Of a stretch of DNA of 64,000 nucleotides, positions 25,762 through 39,072 are shown piece after piece. The DNA lies in contig NW_027480594.1 of NCBI RefSeq assembly GCF_051401765.1, forward strand, positions 372,001-436,000, written 5' to 3'. The notes under the pieces are model-generated. The model had not been told where the DNA came from. It ran no database searches and was given only the letters and a program-made list of their open reading frames with translations. Every line of letters starts with the position of its first letter. The stretch's first letter is position 1. The translations under genes and the position numbers were made by a program. This DNA is from Calliopsis andreniformis (Eukaryota; Arthropoda; Insecta; Hymenoptera; Andrenidae).

Positions 25762-27309
25762 CCTCAATCCTCAATCCTCAGTCATCAATACTCAATCTTC
25801 AGTACTCAATCCTCAATCCTCAATCCTCAATCCTCAATCCTCAATCCTCAATCCTCAATCATCATTCCTCAAACCTCAATCCACAACCCTCAGTCCTCAT
25901 CCTCAATTCTCAATTCTCAACACTCAATCCTCAATTCTCAATCTTCAATCCTTAATAACCAATTTTCAATCCTCAATCCTCATTACTCAGTCGTCAATCC
26001 TCAATCTTCAATACTCATTATCCTCAATCCTCAATCCTCTATCCTCAATCCTTAATCTTCAATACTCAATCCTCAATCCTCAATCGTCAGTCTTCTATCC
26101 TCAATACTCAATCTTCAATTCTCAACACTCAATCCTCAATCTTCAATCCTCTATCCACAAACATCAATTCTCATCACTCAACACTCAACACTCAGTCCTC
26201 AATATTCAATCCTCAATCCTCAATTCCCAATCTTCAATCCTCAATACTGAATCTTCAATCCTCAATCCTCAATTCACAATCCTCAGTCCCCAGTCCTCAA
26301 ACCTCAATCCTCAACCCTCAATCCCCAATCCTCAATCCTCAGTCCTCAATCATCAATCCTCAATCTTCAATACTCACTCCTCAATCCTCAATCCTCAATC
26401 CTCATTCCTCAATCATCAATCCTTAATCTTCAATACTCAATCCTCAATCCTCAATCCTCAATCGTCAGTCTTCTATCCTCAATACTCAATCTTCAATCCT
26501 CAACACTCAATCCTCAATCCTCAATCCTCAATCCTCATTCTTCAATCCTCAATACCCAATCCTCAATCATCAATCTTCAATCCTCAATCCTCAGTCCTCA
26601 ATCCTCAATCCTCAATCCTCATTCCTCAATCATCAGTCCTTCATCTTCAATACTCAATCCTCAATCCTCAATCGTCAGTCTTCTATCCTCAATACTCAAT
26701 CTTCAATCCTCAACACTCAATCCTCAATCTTCAATCCTCAATCCTCAAACCTCAATTCTGAATCCTCAATCCTGAGTCCTCAATCTTCGGCCCTCATTCC
26801 TCAACAATCAATTGTCAATCCTCAATCCTCAATAGAATATCCTCAATTCACAGCTTTCAATACTCAATACTCAAACTGCAATCTTCAAACCTCTATCCAC
26901 AAACATCAATTCTCATCACTCAGCCCTCAACTCTCAGTCCTCAACGTTCAATCCTCAATCCTCAATCCTCAATCCTCAATCGTCAATCTTCAATCCTCAA
27001 TACTCAATCTTCAATCCTCAATACTCAACCTGCAATCCTCAATCCTCAAACCTCAATCCTCAATCCTCATTCTTCAATCCTCAACACCCAAACCTCAATC
27101 TTCAATCCTCATTCCTCAATCCTCAATTCTCAATCCTCATTCTTCAATCCTCAATATTCAATCTTCAATCTTCAATCCTCAATCCTCAATCCTCAATCCT
27201 CAACCTTCAATCCTCAATACTCAATCTTCAATCCTCAATCCTCAATCCTCAATCCTCAATCCTCAGTCTTCAATCCTCAATACCCAATCCTCAGCCTTCA
27301 ATCCTCAAT
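25762..27309 (+). repeat. 1548-bp tandem unit, copy 2
   Basis: Head-to-tail copy of 24214-25761; I saw no difference at the landmarks compared. Both copies share a CAACACCCAAACC variant (near 25540 and 27088) where the other relatives have CAATACCCAAACC. This shows that the tandem copy was made after the 6.2-kb copy. Confidence 0.92.
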
Positions 27310-29519
27310 CCTCAATCCTCAATCCTCAATCCTCAATTCTCTATCATCAATCCTCAGTCCTCAGACCTCAAACCTCAATCCTCAACACTCAGCACTCATC
27401 CTCAATCCTAAATCCTCAATCCTCAATCCTCAGCCCTCAGTCCTCAAACCTCAATGCTCAATCCTCAATCCCCAATCCTCAATCCTCAATCCTCAATCAT
27501 CATTCCTCAATCTTCAATACGCAATCCTCAATCCTCAATCCTCAATCCTCTATATTCAACACTCAACCCTCAACCATCAATCCTCAATACTCAACCATCA
27601 ATCCTCAATTCTCAATACTCAATAGAACATCCTGAATTCTGATGGTTCAATACTCAATCCAGAATATTCAATAATCAAATCTCAAACCTCAAGCATCAAT
27701 TCTCAGCACTCAATCCTCAACACTCAGTCCTCTCTCTTCAATCCTACATCCTCAACCCTCAATCCTCAAGCGTCAATCCTCAATACTCAATCCTCAATCC
27801 TCAATCATCAATCCTCAATCTTCAATACTCAATCCTCAATCCTCAATTCTCAATCCTCAATCCTCAATCCTCAATCCTCAATCCTCATTCTTCAATCCTC
27901 AATACCCAATCCTCAATCTTCAATCCTCAATCCTCAATCCTCAATTCTCAACCCTTAATCCTCATTCCTCAGTCCTCAAACCTCAATCCTCAACCCTCAG
28001 CCCTCATCCTCCATCCTCAATCCTCAATCCTCAATCCTGAATCTTCAATCCTCAATATTCAATCTTCAATCCTCAATCCTCAATCCTCAATCCTCAATCC
28101 TCAATCCTCAGTGATCAAAACTCAATCTTCAATTCTCAATCCTCAACAATCAATCCTCAATCCTCAATCCTCAATCCCCAATCCTCAATCCTCAATCCTC
28201 AACCATCATTCCTCAATCATCAATACTCAATCCTCAATCCTCAATCCTCAATCCTCAATCCTCTATATTCAACACTCAACCCTCAACCATCAATCCTCAA
28301 TACTCAACCATCAATCCTCAATTCTCAATACTCTATAGAACATCCTGAATTCTGATGGTTCAATACTCAATCCAGAATATTCAATAATCAAATCTCAAAC
28401 CTCAAGCATCAATCCTCAACACTCAATCCTCAACACTCAGTCCTCTCTCTTCAATCCTACATCCTCAACCCTCAATCCTCAAGCGTCAATCCTCAATACT
28501 CAATCCTCAATGCTCAATCATCAATCCTCAATCTTCAATACTCAACCCTCAATCCTCAATTCTCAATCCTCAATACTCAACCATCAATCCTAAATGCTCA
28601 ATGATCAATAGAATATCCTGAATTCTCAGGATTCTATACTCAAACCTCAATCCTCAACCCTCAGCCCTCATTCTCAATCCTCAATCCTCAACCCTCAATC
28701 TTCAATCATCAATACTCAATCTTCAATCCTCAATACTCAATCCTCAATCGTCAATCCTCAATTCCCAATCCTCAATTTTCAATGCTCAATCCTCAATCCT
28801 CAATCCTCAATCCTCAATCCTCATTCATCAATCCTCACTACCCAATCCTCAATCTTCAATCCTCAATCCTCAATCCTCAATCCTCAATCCTCAATCCTCA
28901 TTCTACAATCCTCAATACTCAATCTTGAATCATCAATCCTCAACTCTCAATCCTCAATCCTCAATCCTCAATCGTCACTCCTCAATCCCCGATCCTCAAT
29001 CTTCAATCCTCAATCCTCAATCCTCAATCCTCAATCCTCAATCCACAATCCTCAGTCCTCAATCATCAATCCTCAATATTCAATACTCAATACTCAATCC
29101 TCAATCCCCAATCCTCAATCCACAACCATCAATCCTCAACCTTCAATACTCATTCCTCAATCCTCAATATTCAATCCTCAATACTCAACCATCAATCCTC
29201 AGTTCTCAACACTCAATAGAATATCCTGAATTCTCCGAATTCAATACTCAAACCTCAATCCTCAACCCTCAGCCCTCATCCTCCGTCCTCAATCCTCAAT
29301 CCTCAATCCTCAATCTTGAGTCCCCGATACTCAATTTTCAATCCTCAATCCTCAATCCTCAACCCTCAATCCTCAATCCTCAGTCATCAATACTCAATCT
29401 TCAGTACTCAATCCTCAATCCTCAATCCTCAATCCTCAATCCTCAATCCTCAATCCTCAATCATCATTCCTCAAACCTCAATCCACAACCCTCAGTCCTC
29501 ATCCTCAATTCTCAATTCT
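27310..29519 (+). repeat. 7.6-kb-shift duplication, copy 2
   Basis: Copy of about 19700-21910 at 7609 bp, with C boxes 27621 and 28334 and B boxes 28607 and 29215. It ends where the first copy meets its own junction (21911); beyond that this copy follows the 24.4-kb relatives. Confidence 0.82.
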
Positions 29520-32030
29520 CAACACTCAATCCTCAATTCTCAATCTTCAATCCTTAATAACCAATTTTCAATCCTCAATCCTCATTACTCAGTCATCAAT
29601 CCTCAATCTTCAATACTCATTATCCTCAATCCTCAATCCTCTATCCTCAATCCTTAATCTTCAATACTCAATCCTCAATCCTCAATCGTCAGTCTTCTAT
29701 CCTCAATACTCAATCTTCAATTCTCAACACTCAATCCTCAATCTTCAATCCTCTATCCACAAACATCAATTCTCATCACTCAACACTCAACACTCAGTCC
29801 TCAATATTCAATCCTCAATCCTCAATTCCCAATCTTCAATCCTCAATACTGAATCTTCAATCCTCAATCCTCAATTCACAATCCTCAGTCCCCAGTCCTC
29901 AAACCTCAATCCTCAACCCTCAATCCCCAATCCTCAATCCTCAGTCCTCAATCATCAATCCTCAATCTTCAATACTCACTCCTCAATCCTCAATCCTCAA
30001 TCCTCATTCCTCAATCATCAATCCTTAATCTTCAATACTCAATCCTCAATCCTCAATCGTCAGTCTTCTATCCTCAATACTCAATCTTCAATCCTCAACA
30101 CTCAATCCTCAATCCTCAATCCTCAATCCTCATTCTTCAATCCTCAATACCCAATCCTCAATCATCAATCTTCAATCCTCAATCCTCAGTCCTCAATCCT
30201 CAATCCTCAATCCTCATTCCTCAATCATCAGTCCTTCATCTTCAATACTCAATCCTCAATCCTCAATCGTCAGTCTTCTATCCTCAATACTCAATCTTCA
30301 ATCCTCAACACTCAATCCTCAATCTTCAATCCTCAATCCTCAAACCTCAATTCTGAATCCTCAATCCTGAGTCCTCAATCTTCGGCCCTCAGTCCTCAAC
30401 AATCAATTGTCAATCCTCAATCCTCAATAGAATATCCTCAATTCACAGCTTTCAATACTCAATACTCAAACTGCAATCTTCAAACCTCTATCCACAAACA
30501 TCAATTCTCATCACTCAGCCCTCAACTCTCAGTCCTCAACGTTCAATCCTCAATCCTCAATCCTCAATCCTCAATCGTCAATCTTCAATCCTCAATACTC
30601 AATCTTCAATCCTCAATACTCAACCTGCAATCCTCAATCCTCAAACCTCAATCCTCAATCCTCATTCTTCAATCCTCAATACCCAAACCTCAATCTTCAA
30701 TCCTCATTCCTCAATCCTCAATTCTCAATCCTCAATCTTCAATCCTCAATATTCAATCTTCAATCTTCAATCCTCAATCCTCAATCCTCAATCCTCAACC
30801 TTCAATCCTCAATACTCAATCTTCAATCCTCAATCCTCAATCCTCAATCCTCAATCCTCAGTCTTCAATCCTCAATACCCAATCCTCAGCCTTCAATCCT
30901 CAATCCTCAATCCTCAATCCTCAATCCTCAATCCTCATTCTTCAATCCTCAATACCCAATCCTCAATCTTCAATCCTCAATCCTCAATCCTCAATCCTCA
31001 ATCCTCAATCCTCAATCCTCAATCCTCAATCCTCAATCCTCATTCTTCAATCCTCAATACCCAATCCTCAATCTCCAATCCTCAATCCTCAATCCTCAAT
31101 TCTCTATCATCAATCCTCAGTCCTCAGACCTCAAACCTCAATCCTCAACACTCAGCACTCATCCTCAATCCTAAATCCTCAATCCTCAATCCTCAGCCCT
31201 CAGTCCTCAAACCTCAATGCTCAATCCTCAATCCCCAATCCTCAATCCTCAATCCTCAATCATCATTCCTCAATCTTCAATACGCAATCCTCAATCCTCA
31301 ATCCTCAATCCTCTATATTCAACACTCAACCCTCAACCATCAATCCTCAATACTCAACCATCAATCCTCAATTCTCAATACTCAATAGAACATCCTGAAT
31401 TCTGATGGTTCAATACTCAATCCAGAATATTCAATAATCAAATCTCAAACCTCAAGCATCAATTCTCAGCACTCAATCCTCAACACTCAGTCCTCTCTCT
31501 TCAATCCTACATCCTCAACCCTCAATCCTCAAGCGTCAATCCTCAATACTCAATCCTCAATCCTCAATCATCAATCCTCAATCTTCAATACTCAATCCTC
31601 AATCCTCAATTCTCAATCCTCAATCCTCAATCCTCAATCCTCAATCCTCATTCTTCAATCCTCAATACCCAATCCTCAATCTTCAATCCTCAATCCTCAA
31701 TCCTCAATTCTCAACCCTTAATCCTCATTCCTCAGTCCTCAAACCTCAATCCTCAACCCTCAGCCCTCATCCTCCATCCTCAATCCTCAATCCTCAATCC
31801 TGAATCTTCAATCCTCAATATTCAATCTTCAATCCTCAATCCTCAATCCTCAATCCTCAATCCTCAATCCTCAGTGATCAAAACTCAATCTTCAATTCTC
31901 AATCCTCAACAATCAATCCTCAATCCTCAATCCTCAATCCCCAATCCTCAATCCTCTATCCTCAATCATCATTCCTCAATCATCAATACTCAATCCTCAA
32001 TCCTCAATCCTCAATCCTCAATCCTCAATC
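28111..32030 (+). repeat. 11.4-kb-shift duplication (partner 16732-20650)
   Basis: Matches 16732-20650 at 11,379 bp (GTGATCAAA 16732 to 28111; C box 16955 to 28334; B box 17228 to 28607) and then 11,372 bp (A box 19054 to 30426; C box 20012 to 31384) after the loss of one heptamer. Together with the 6.2- and 7.6-kb copies this makes 15.7-32 kb a nest of overlapping copies of one parental block. Confidence 0.82.
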
Positions 32031-32192
32031 CTCAGTGATCAAAACTCAATCTTCAATTCTCAATCCTCAACAATCAATCCTCATTCCTCAATCCTCAATC
32101 CCCAATCCTCAATCCTCTATCCTCAATCATCATTCCTCAATCGTCAATACTCAATCCTCAATCCTCAATCCGCAATCCTCTATATTCAACAC
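31871..32192 (+). repeat. 161-bp local tandem duplication
   Basis: TCAGTGATCAAAACTC begins at 31871 and again at 32032, 161 bp (23 units) apart, with matching downstream sequence (CTCAACAATCAATCC, then CTCTATCCTC). The related copies at 16.7, 20.5, 23.0 and 28.1 kb have this segment once. Confidence 0.85.
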
Positions 32193-34268
32193 TCAACCCT
32201 CAACCATCAATCCTCAATGCTCAACCATCAATCCTCAATTGTCAATACTCAATAGATCATCCTGAATTCTGATGGTTCAATACTCAATCCAGAATATTCA
32301 ATAATCAAATCTCAAACCTCAAGCATCAATCCTCAACACTCAATCCTCAACACTCAGTCCTCTCTCTTCAATCCTACATCCTCAACCCTCAATCCTCAAG
32401 CGTCTATCCTCAATACTCAATCCTCAATGCTCAATCATCAATCCTCAATCTTCAATACTCCATCCTCAATCCTCAATTCTCAATCCTCAATACTCAACCA
32501 TCAATCCTAAATGCTCAATGATCAATAGAATATCCTGAATTCTCAGGATTCTATACTCAAACCTCAATCCTCAACCCTCAGCCCTCATTCTCAATCCTCA
32601 ATCCTCAACCCTCAATCTTCAATCATCAATACTCAATCTTCAATTCTCAATACTCAATCCTCAATCGTCAATCCTCAATTCCCAATCCTCAATTTTCAAT
32701 GCTCAATCCTCAATCCTCAATCCTCAATCCTCAATCCTCATTCATCAATCCTCACTACCCAATCCTCAATCTTCAATCCTCAATCCTCAATCCTCAATTC
32801 TCAATCCTCTATCTTCAATCCTCAATACTAAATCTTCAATCCTCAATCCTCAATCCTCAATCCTCAATCCTCAATCCTCATTCTACAATCCTCAATATTC
32901 AATCTTGAATCATCAATCCTCAACTCTCAATCCTCAATCCTTAATCCTCAATCGTCACTCCTCAATCCCCAATCCTCAATCTTCAATCCTCAATCCTCAA
33001 TCCTCAATCCTCACTCCTCAATCCACAATCCTCAGTCCTCAATCATCAGTCCTCAATATTCAATACTCAATACTCAATCCTCAATCCCCAATCCTCAATC
33101 CACAACCATCAATCCTCAACCTTCAGTACTCATTCCTCAATCCTCAATCTTCAATCCTCAATACTCAGCCATCAATCCTCAGTTCTCAACACTCAATAGA
33201 ATATCCTGAATTCTCAGGATTCAATACTCAAACCTCAATCCTCAACCCTCAGCCCTCATCCTCCGTCCTCAATCCTCAATCCTCAATCCTCAATCTTGAG
33301 TCCCCGATACTCAATTTTCAATCCTCAATCCTCAATCCTCAACCCTCAATCCTCAATCCTCGGTCATCAATACTCAATCTTCAATACTCAATCCTCAATC
33401 CTCAATCCTCAATCCTCAATCCTCAATCCTCAATCCTCAATCATCATTCCTCAAACCTCAATCCACAACCCTCAGTCCTCATCCTCAATTCTCAATTCTC
33501 AATACTCAATCCTCAATCCTCAATCTTCAATCCTTAATAATCAATTTTCAATCCTCAATCCTCAATACTCAGTCATCAATCCTCAATCTTCAATACTCAT
33601 TATCCTCAATCCTCAATCCTCTATCCTCAATCCTTAATCTTCAATACTCAATCCTCAATCCTCAATCGTCAGTCTTCTATCCTCAATACTCAATCTTCAA
33701 TTCTCAACACTCAATCCTCAATCTTCAATCCTCTATCCACAAACATCAATTCTCATCACTCAACACTCAACACTCAGTCCTCAATGTTCAATCCTCAATC
33801 CTCAATTCCCAATCTTCAATCCTCAATACTGAATCTTCAATCCTCAATCCTCAATCCACAATCCTCAGTCCTCAGTCCTCAAACCTCAATCCTCAACCCT
33901 CAATCCCCAATCCTCAATCTTCAATCCTCAGTCCTCAATCCTCAATCCTCATTCTTCAATCCTCAATACCCAATCCTCAATCATCAATCTTCTATCCTCA
34001 ATCCTCAGTCCTCAATCCTCAATCCTCAATCCTCATTCCTCAATCATCAATCCTTAATCTTCAATACTCAATCCTCAATCCTCAATCGTCAGTCTTCTAT
34101 CCTCAATACTCAATCTTCAATCCTCAACACACAATCCTCAATCTTCAATCCTCAATCCTCAATCCTCAATTCTCAATCCTCTATCTTCAATCCTCAATAC
34201 TAAATCTTCAATCCTCAATCCTCAATCCTCAAACCTCAATCCTCAATCCTCATTCTACAATCCTCAAT
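32193..34268 (+). repeat. B/C block related to 63.1-63.85 kb and 29.3 kb
   Basis: C box 32251 and B box 32524 correspond to 63186 and 63459 at a shift of 30,935 bp, and the match continues to about 32920. From 33.2 kb it matches 29.3 kb at 3980 bp (B box 33195 from 29215). Here the B box has the normal CTCAGGATTC form while 29215 has CCGAATTC, so this copy keeps what is probably the older state. Confidence 0.75.
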
Positions 34269-35061
34269 ACTCAATCTTGAATCATCAATCCTCAACTCTC
34301 AATCCTCAATCCTCAATCGTCACTCCTCAGACCCCAATCCTCAATCTTCAATCCTCAGTCCTCAATCCTCAATCCTCAAACCTCAATCCTCAATACACAA
34401 TCCTCAATCATCAATCCTCAATCTTCAATACTCAATTCTCAATCCTCAATCCTCAGTTCTCAACACTCAATAGAATATCCTGAATTCTCAGGGTTCAATA
34501 CTCAAACCTCAATGCTCAACCCTCAGCCCTCATCCTCCGCCCTCAATCCTCAATCCTCAATCCTCAATCTTGAGTCCCCGATACTCATTTTTCAATCCTC
34601 AATCCTCAATCCTCAATCCTCAATCCTCAATCCTCAGTCATCAATACTCAATCTTCAATACTCAAACCTCAATCCTCAATCCTCAATCCTCAATCCTCAA
34701 TCCTCAATCCTCAATCCTCATTCCTCAAACCTCAATCTTCAATCCTCAAACCTCAAACCTCAATCCTCAATCCTCATTCTTCGATCCTCAATACCCAATA
34801 CTCAATCTTCAATCCTCAATCCTCAATCCTCATTTCTCAATGCTCTATCCTCAGTCCTCAGTCCTCAAACCTCAATCCTGAACCGTCAGCCCCCATCATC
34901 AATCCTCAATCCTCAATCTTCAATCCTCAATCCTCAATCCTCAATACTCAATCTTCAATCCTCAGTCCTTAGCCCTCAAACCTCAATTCTGGATCCAAAA
35001 TCCTGAATCCTCAATCTTCAGACCTCAGTCCTCAACAATCTGTTGTCAATCCTCTATCCTC
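34269..35061 (+). repeat. Heptamers with B box 34469
   Basis: Mixed modules: a B box whose right arm reads CAGGGTTC, so its inverted repeat is shortened, then a CTCAGTC/CTCAAAC module ending in the CCCATC 6-base unit near 34890. No other structure is seen. Confidence 0.65.
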
Positions 35062-37983
35062 AATAGAATATTCTCAATTCAAACTTTTCAATACTCAATA
35101 CTCAATCTGCAATCTTCAAACCTCTATCCACAAACATCAATTCTCATCACTCAACACTCAACACTCAGTCCTCAATGTTCAATCCTCAATCCTCAATTCC
35201 CAATCTTCAATCCTCAATACTGAATCTTCAATCCTCAATCCTCAACCCACAATCCTCAGTCCTCAAACCTCAATCCTGAATCCTCAATCCTGAGTCCTCA
35301 ATCTTCGGCCCTCAGTCCTCAACAATCAATTGTCAATCCTCAATCCTCAATAGAATATCCTCAATTCACAGCTTTCAATACTCAATACTCAAACTGCAAT
35401 CTTCAAACCTCTATCCACAAACATCAATTCTCATCACTCAACCCTCAACACTCAGTCCTCAACGTTCAATCCTCAATCCTCAATCCCCAATCCTCAATCC
35501 TCAGTCCTCAATCATCAATCCTCAATCTTCAACACTCAATCCTCAATCCTCAATCCTCAATCCTCATTCCTCAATCATCAATCCTTAATCTTGAATACTC
35601 AATCCTCAATCCTCAATCGTCAGTCTTCTATACTCAATACTCAATCTTCAATCCTCAACACTCAATCCTCAATCCTCAATCCTCAATCCTCATTCTTCAA
35701 TCCTCAATACCCAATCCTCAATCATCAATCTTCAATCCTCAATCCTCAGTCCTCAATCCTCTATCCTCAATCGTCAGTCTTCAATCCTCAATACTCAATC
35801 TTCAATCCTCAACCCTCAAACCTCAATCCTCAATCCTCGTTCTTCAATCCTCAATACCCAATACTCAATCTTCAATCATCAATCCTCAGTCCTCATTTCT
35901 CAATGCTCTATCCTCAGTCCTCAGTCCTCAAACCTCAATCCTCAACCGTCAGCCCCCATCCTCAATCCTCAATCCTCAATCTTCAATCCTCAATCCTCAA
36001 TCCTCAATACTCAATCTTCAATCCTCAATCCTTAGTCCTCAAACCTCAATTCTGAATCCTCAATCCTGAATCCTCATTCTTCAGACCTCAGTCCTCAACA
36101 ATCTGTTGTCAATCCTCAATCCTCAATAGAATATCATCAATTCAAGGTTTTCAATAGTCAATACTCAATCTGCAATCTTCAAACCTCTATCCACAAACAT
36201 CAATTCTCATCACTCAACACTCAATCCTCAGTCCTCAATCATCAATCCTCAATCTTCAATACTCAATCCTCAATCCTGAATCCTCAATCCTCATTCCACA
36301 ATCATCAATCCTCAATCTTCAACACTCAATCCTCAATCCTCAATCGTCAGTCTTCTATCCTCAATACTCAATCTTCAATACTCAACACTCAATCCTCTAT
36401 CCTCAATCCTCAATCCTCATTCTTCAATCCTCAATACCCAATCCTCAATCTTCAATCCTCAATCCTCAATTCTCAGTCCTCAATCCTCAATCCTCAATCG
36501 TCAGTCTTCAATCCTCAATACTCAATCTTCAATCCTCAATCCTCAAACCTCAATCCTCAATCCTCATTCTACGATCCTCAATACCCAATGCTCAATCTTC
36601 AATCCTCAATACTCAATCCTCATTTCTCAATGCTCTATCCTCAGTCCTCAGTCCTCAAACCTCAATCCTGAACCGTCAGCCCCCATCCTCAATCCTCAAT
36701 CCTCAATCTTCAATCCTCAAACCTCAATCCTCAATACACAATCTTCAATATTCAATCTTCAATCCTCAATCCTCAATCCTCAATCATCAATCCTCAATCT
36801 TCAATACTCAATCCTCAATCCTCAATCCTCAATCCTCAATCCTTAACCCTCAGACCTCAAACATCAATATTCAACCCTCAGTCCTCGTCCTCAATAAACA
36901 ACCCTCAATCCTCAGTCCTCAATATTCAATCATCAATATTCAATCTTCAATCCTCAATCCTCAATCCTCAATCATCAATCCTCAATCTTCAATACGCAAT
37001 CCTCAATCCTCAATCCTCAATCCTCAATCCTCAATCCTCAATCCTCAATCCTCAATCCTCAAACCTCAATCCTCAATCCTCATTCTGCAATCCTCAATAC
37101 CCAATCCTCAATCTTCAATCCTCAACCTTCAATCCTCAATTCTCAATCCTCAATCCTCAGTGATCAAAACTCAATCTTCAATCCTCAATCTTCAATACTC
37201 AATCCTCAATCCTCAATTCTCAATCCTCAATCCTCAATCCTCAATCCTCAATCCTCATTCTTCAATCCTCAATTCCCAATCCCCAATCTTCAATCCTCAA
37301 TCCGCAATCCTCAATTCTCAACCCTTAATCCTCATTCCTCAGTCCTCAAACCTCAATCCTCAACCCTCAGCCCTCATCCTCGGTCCTCAATTCTCAATCC
37401 TCAATCCTGAATCTTCAATCCTCAATATTCAATCTTCAATCCTCAATCCTCAATCCTCAATCCTCAATCCTCAATCCTCAGTGATCAAAACTCAATCTTC
37501 AATTCTCAATCCTCAACAATCAATCCTCAATCCTCAATCCTCAATCCCCAATCCTCAATCCTCAATCCTCAATCATCATTCCTCAATCATCAATACTCAA
37601 TCCTCAATCCTCAATCCTCAATCCTCTATATTCAACACTCAACCCTCAACCATCAATCCTCAATACTCAACCATCAATCCTCAATTCTCAATACTCAATA
37701 GAACATCCTGAATTCTGATTGTTCAATACTCAATCCAGAATATTCAATAATCAAATCTCAAACTTCAAGCATCAATCCTCAACACTCAATCCTCAACACT
37801 CAGTCCTCCCTCTTCAATCCTACATCCTCAACCCTCAATCCTCAAGCGTCAATCCTCAATACTCAATCTTCAATCCTCAATCCTCAATCCTCAGCCCTCA
37901 AAACTCAATTCTGAATCCTCAATCCTGAATCCTGAATCTTCAGCCCTCAGTCCTCAACAATCAGTTGCCAATCCCCAATCCTC
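35062..37983 (+). repeat. A-box region with doublet and C box
   Basis: A doublet 35062/35349, single A box 36125 and C box 37697. Near 36851-36950 lies a rare module (CAGACCTCAAACATC, then CAATATTCAACC, then the CTCGTC unit) found only once more, at 62145. The 37.1-37.8 kb part resembles 20.3-20.9 kb. Confidence 0.7.
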
Positions 37984-39072
37984 AATAGAATATCCTCAGT
38001 TCAGAGTTTTCCATACGCAATACTCAATCTGCAATCTTCAAACCTCTATCCACAAACATCAATTCTCATCACTCAACACTCAACACTCAGTCCTCAATGT
38101 TCAATCCTCAATCCTCAATTCCCAATCTACAATCCTCAATACTGAATCTTCAATCCTCAATCCTCAATCCACAATCCTCAGTCCTCAAACCTCAATTCTG
38201 AATCCTCAATCCTGAGTCCTCAATCTTCGGCCCTCAGTCCTCAACAATCAATTGTCAATCCTCAATCCTCAATAGAATATCCTCAATTCACAGCTTTCAA
38301 TACTCAATACTCAAACTGCAATCTTCAAACCTCTATCCACAAACATCAATTCTCATCACTCAACCCTCAACACTCAGTCCTCAACGTTCAATCCTCAATC
38401 CTCAATCCCCAATCCTCAATCCTCAGTCCTCAATCATCAATCCTCAATCTTCAACACTCAATCCTCAATCCTCAATCCTCAATCCTCATTCCTCAATCAT
38501 CAATCCTTAATCTTCAATACTCAATCCTCAATCCTCAATCGTCAGTCTTCTATCCTCAATACTCAATCTTCAATCCTCAACACTCAATCCTCAATCCTCA
38601 ATCCTCAATCCTCATTCTTCAATCCTCAATACCCAATCCTCAATCTTCAATCCTCAACCTTCAATCCTCAATTCTCAATCCTCAATCCTTAACCATCAGA
38701 CCTCAAACCTCAATCCTCAACCCTCAGCCCTCATCCTCAATACTGAATCCTCAATTCTCAATCCTGAATCTTCAATCTTCAGTACTCAATCTTCAATCCT
38801 CAATCCTCAGTCCTCAAACCTCAGTTCTGAATCCTCAATCCTGAATCCTCAATCTTCGGCCCTCAGTCCTCAACAATCTGTTCTCAATCCTCAATCCTCA
38901 ATAGAATATCCTCAATTCAAAGTTTTCAATACTCAGTACTCAATCTGCAATCTTCAAACCTCTATCCACAAACATCAAATCTCATCACTCAACACTCAAC
39001 ACTCAGTCCTCAATGTTCAATCCTCAATCCTCAATTCCCAATCTTCAATCCTCAATACTGAATCTTCAATCC
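37984..39072 (+). repeat. A-doublet block, related to 35.06 and 39.90 kb
   Basis: A doublet 37984/38271 and single A box 38900. The doublet and ~600 bp of right flank match 35062 (shift 2922 bp) and 39900 (shift 1916 bp). Confidence 0.75.
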
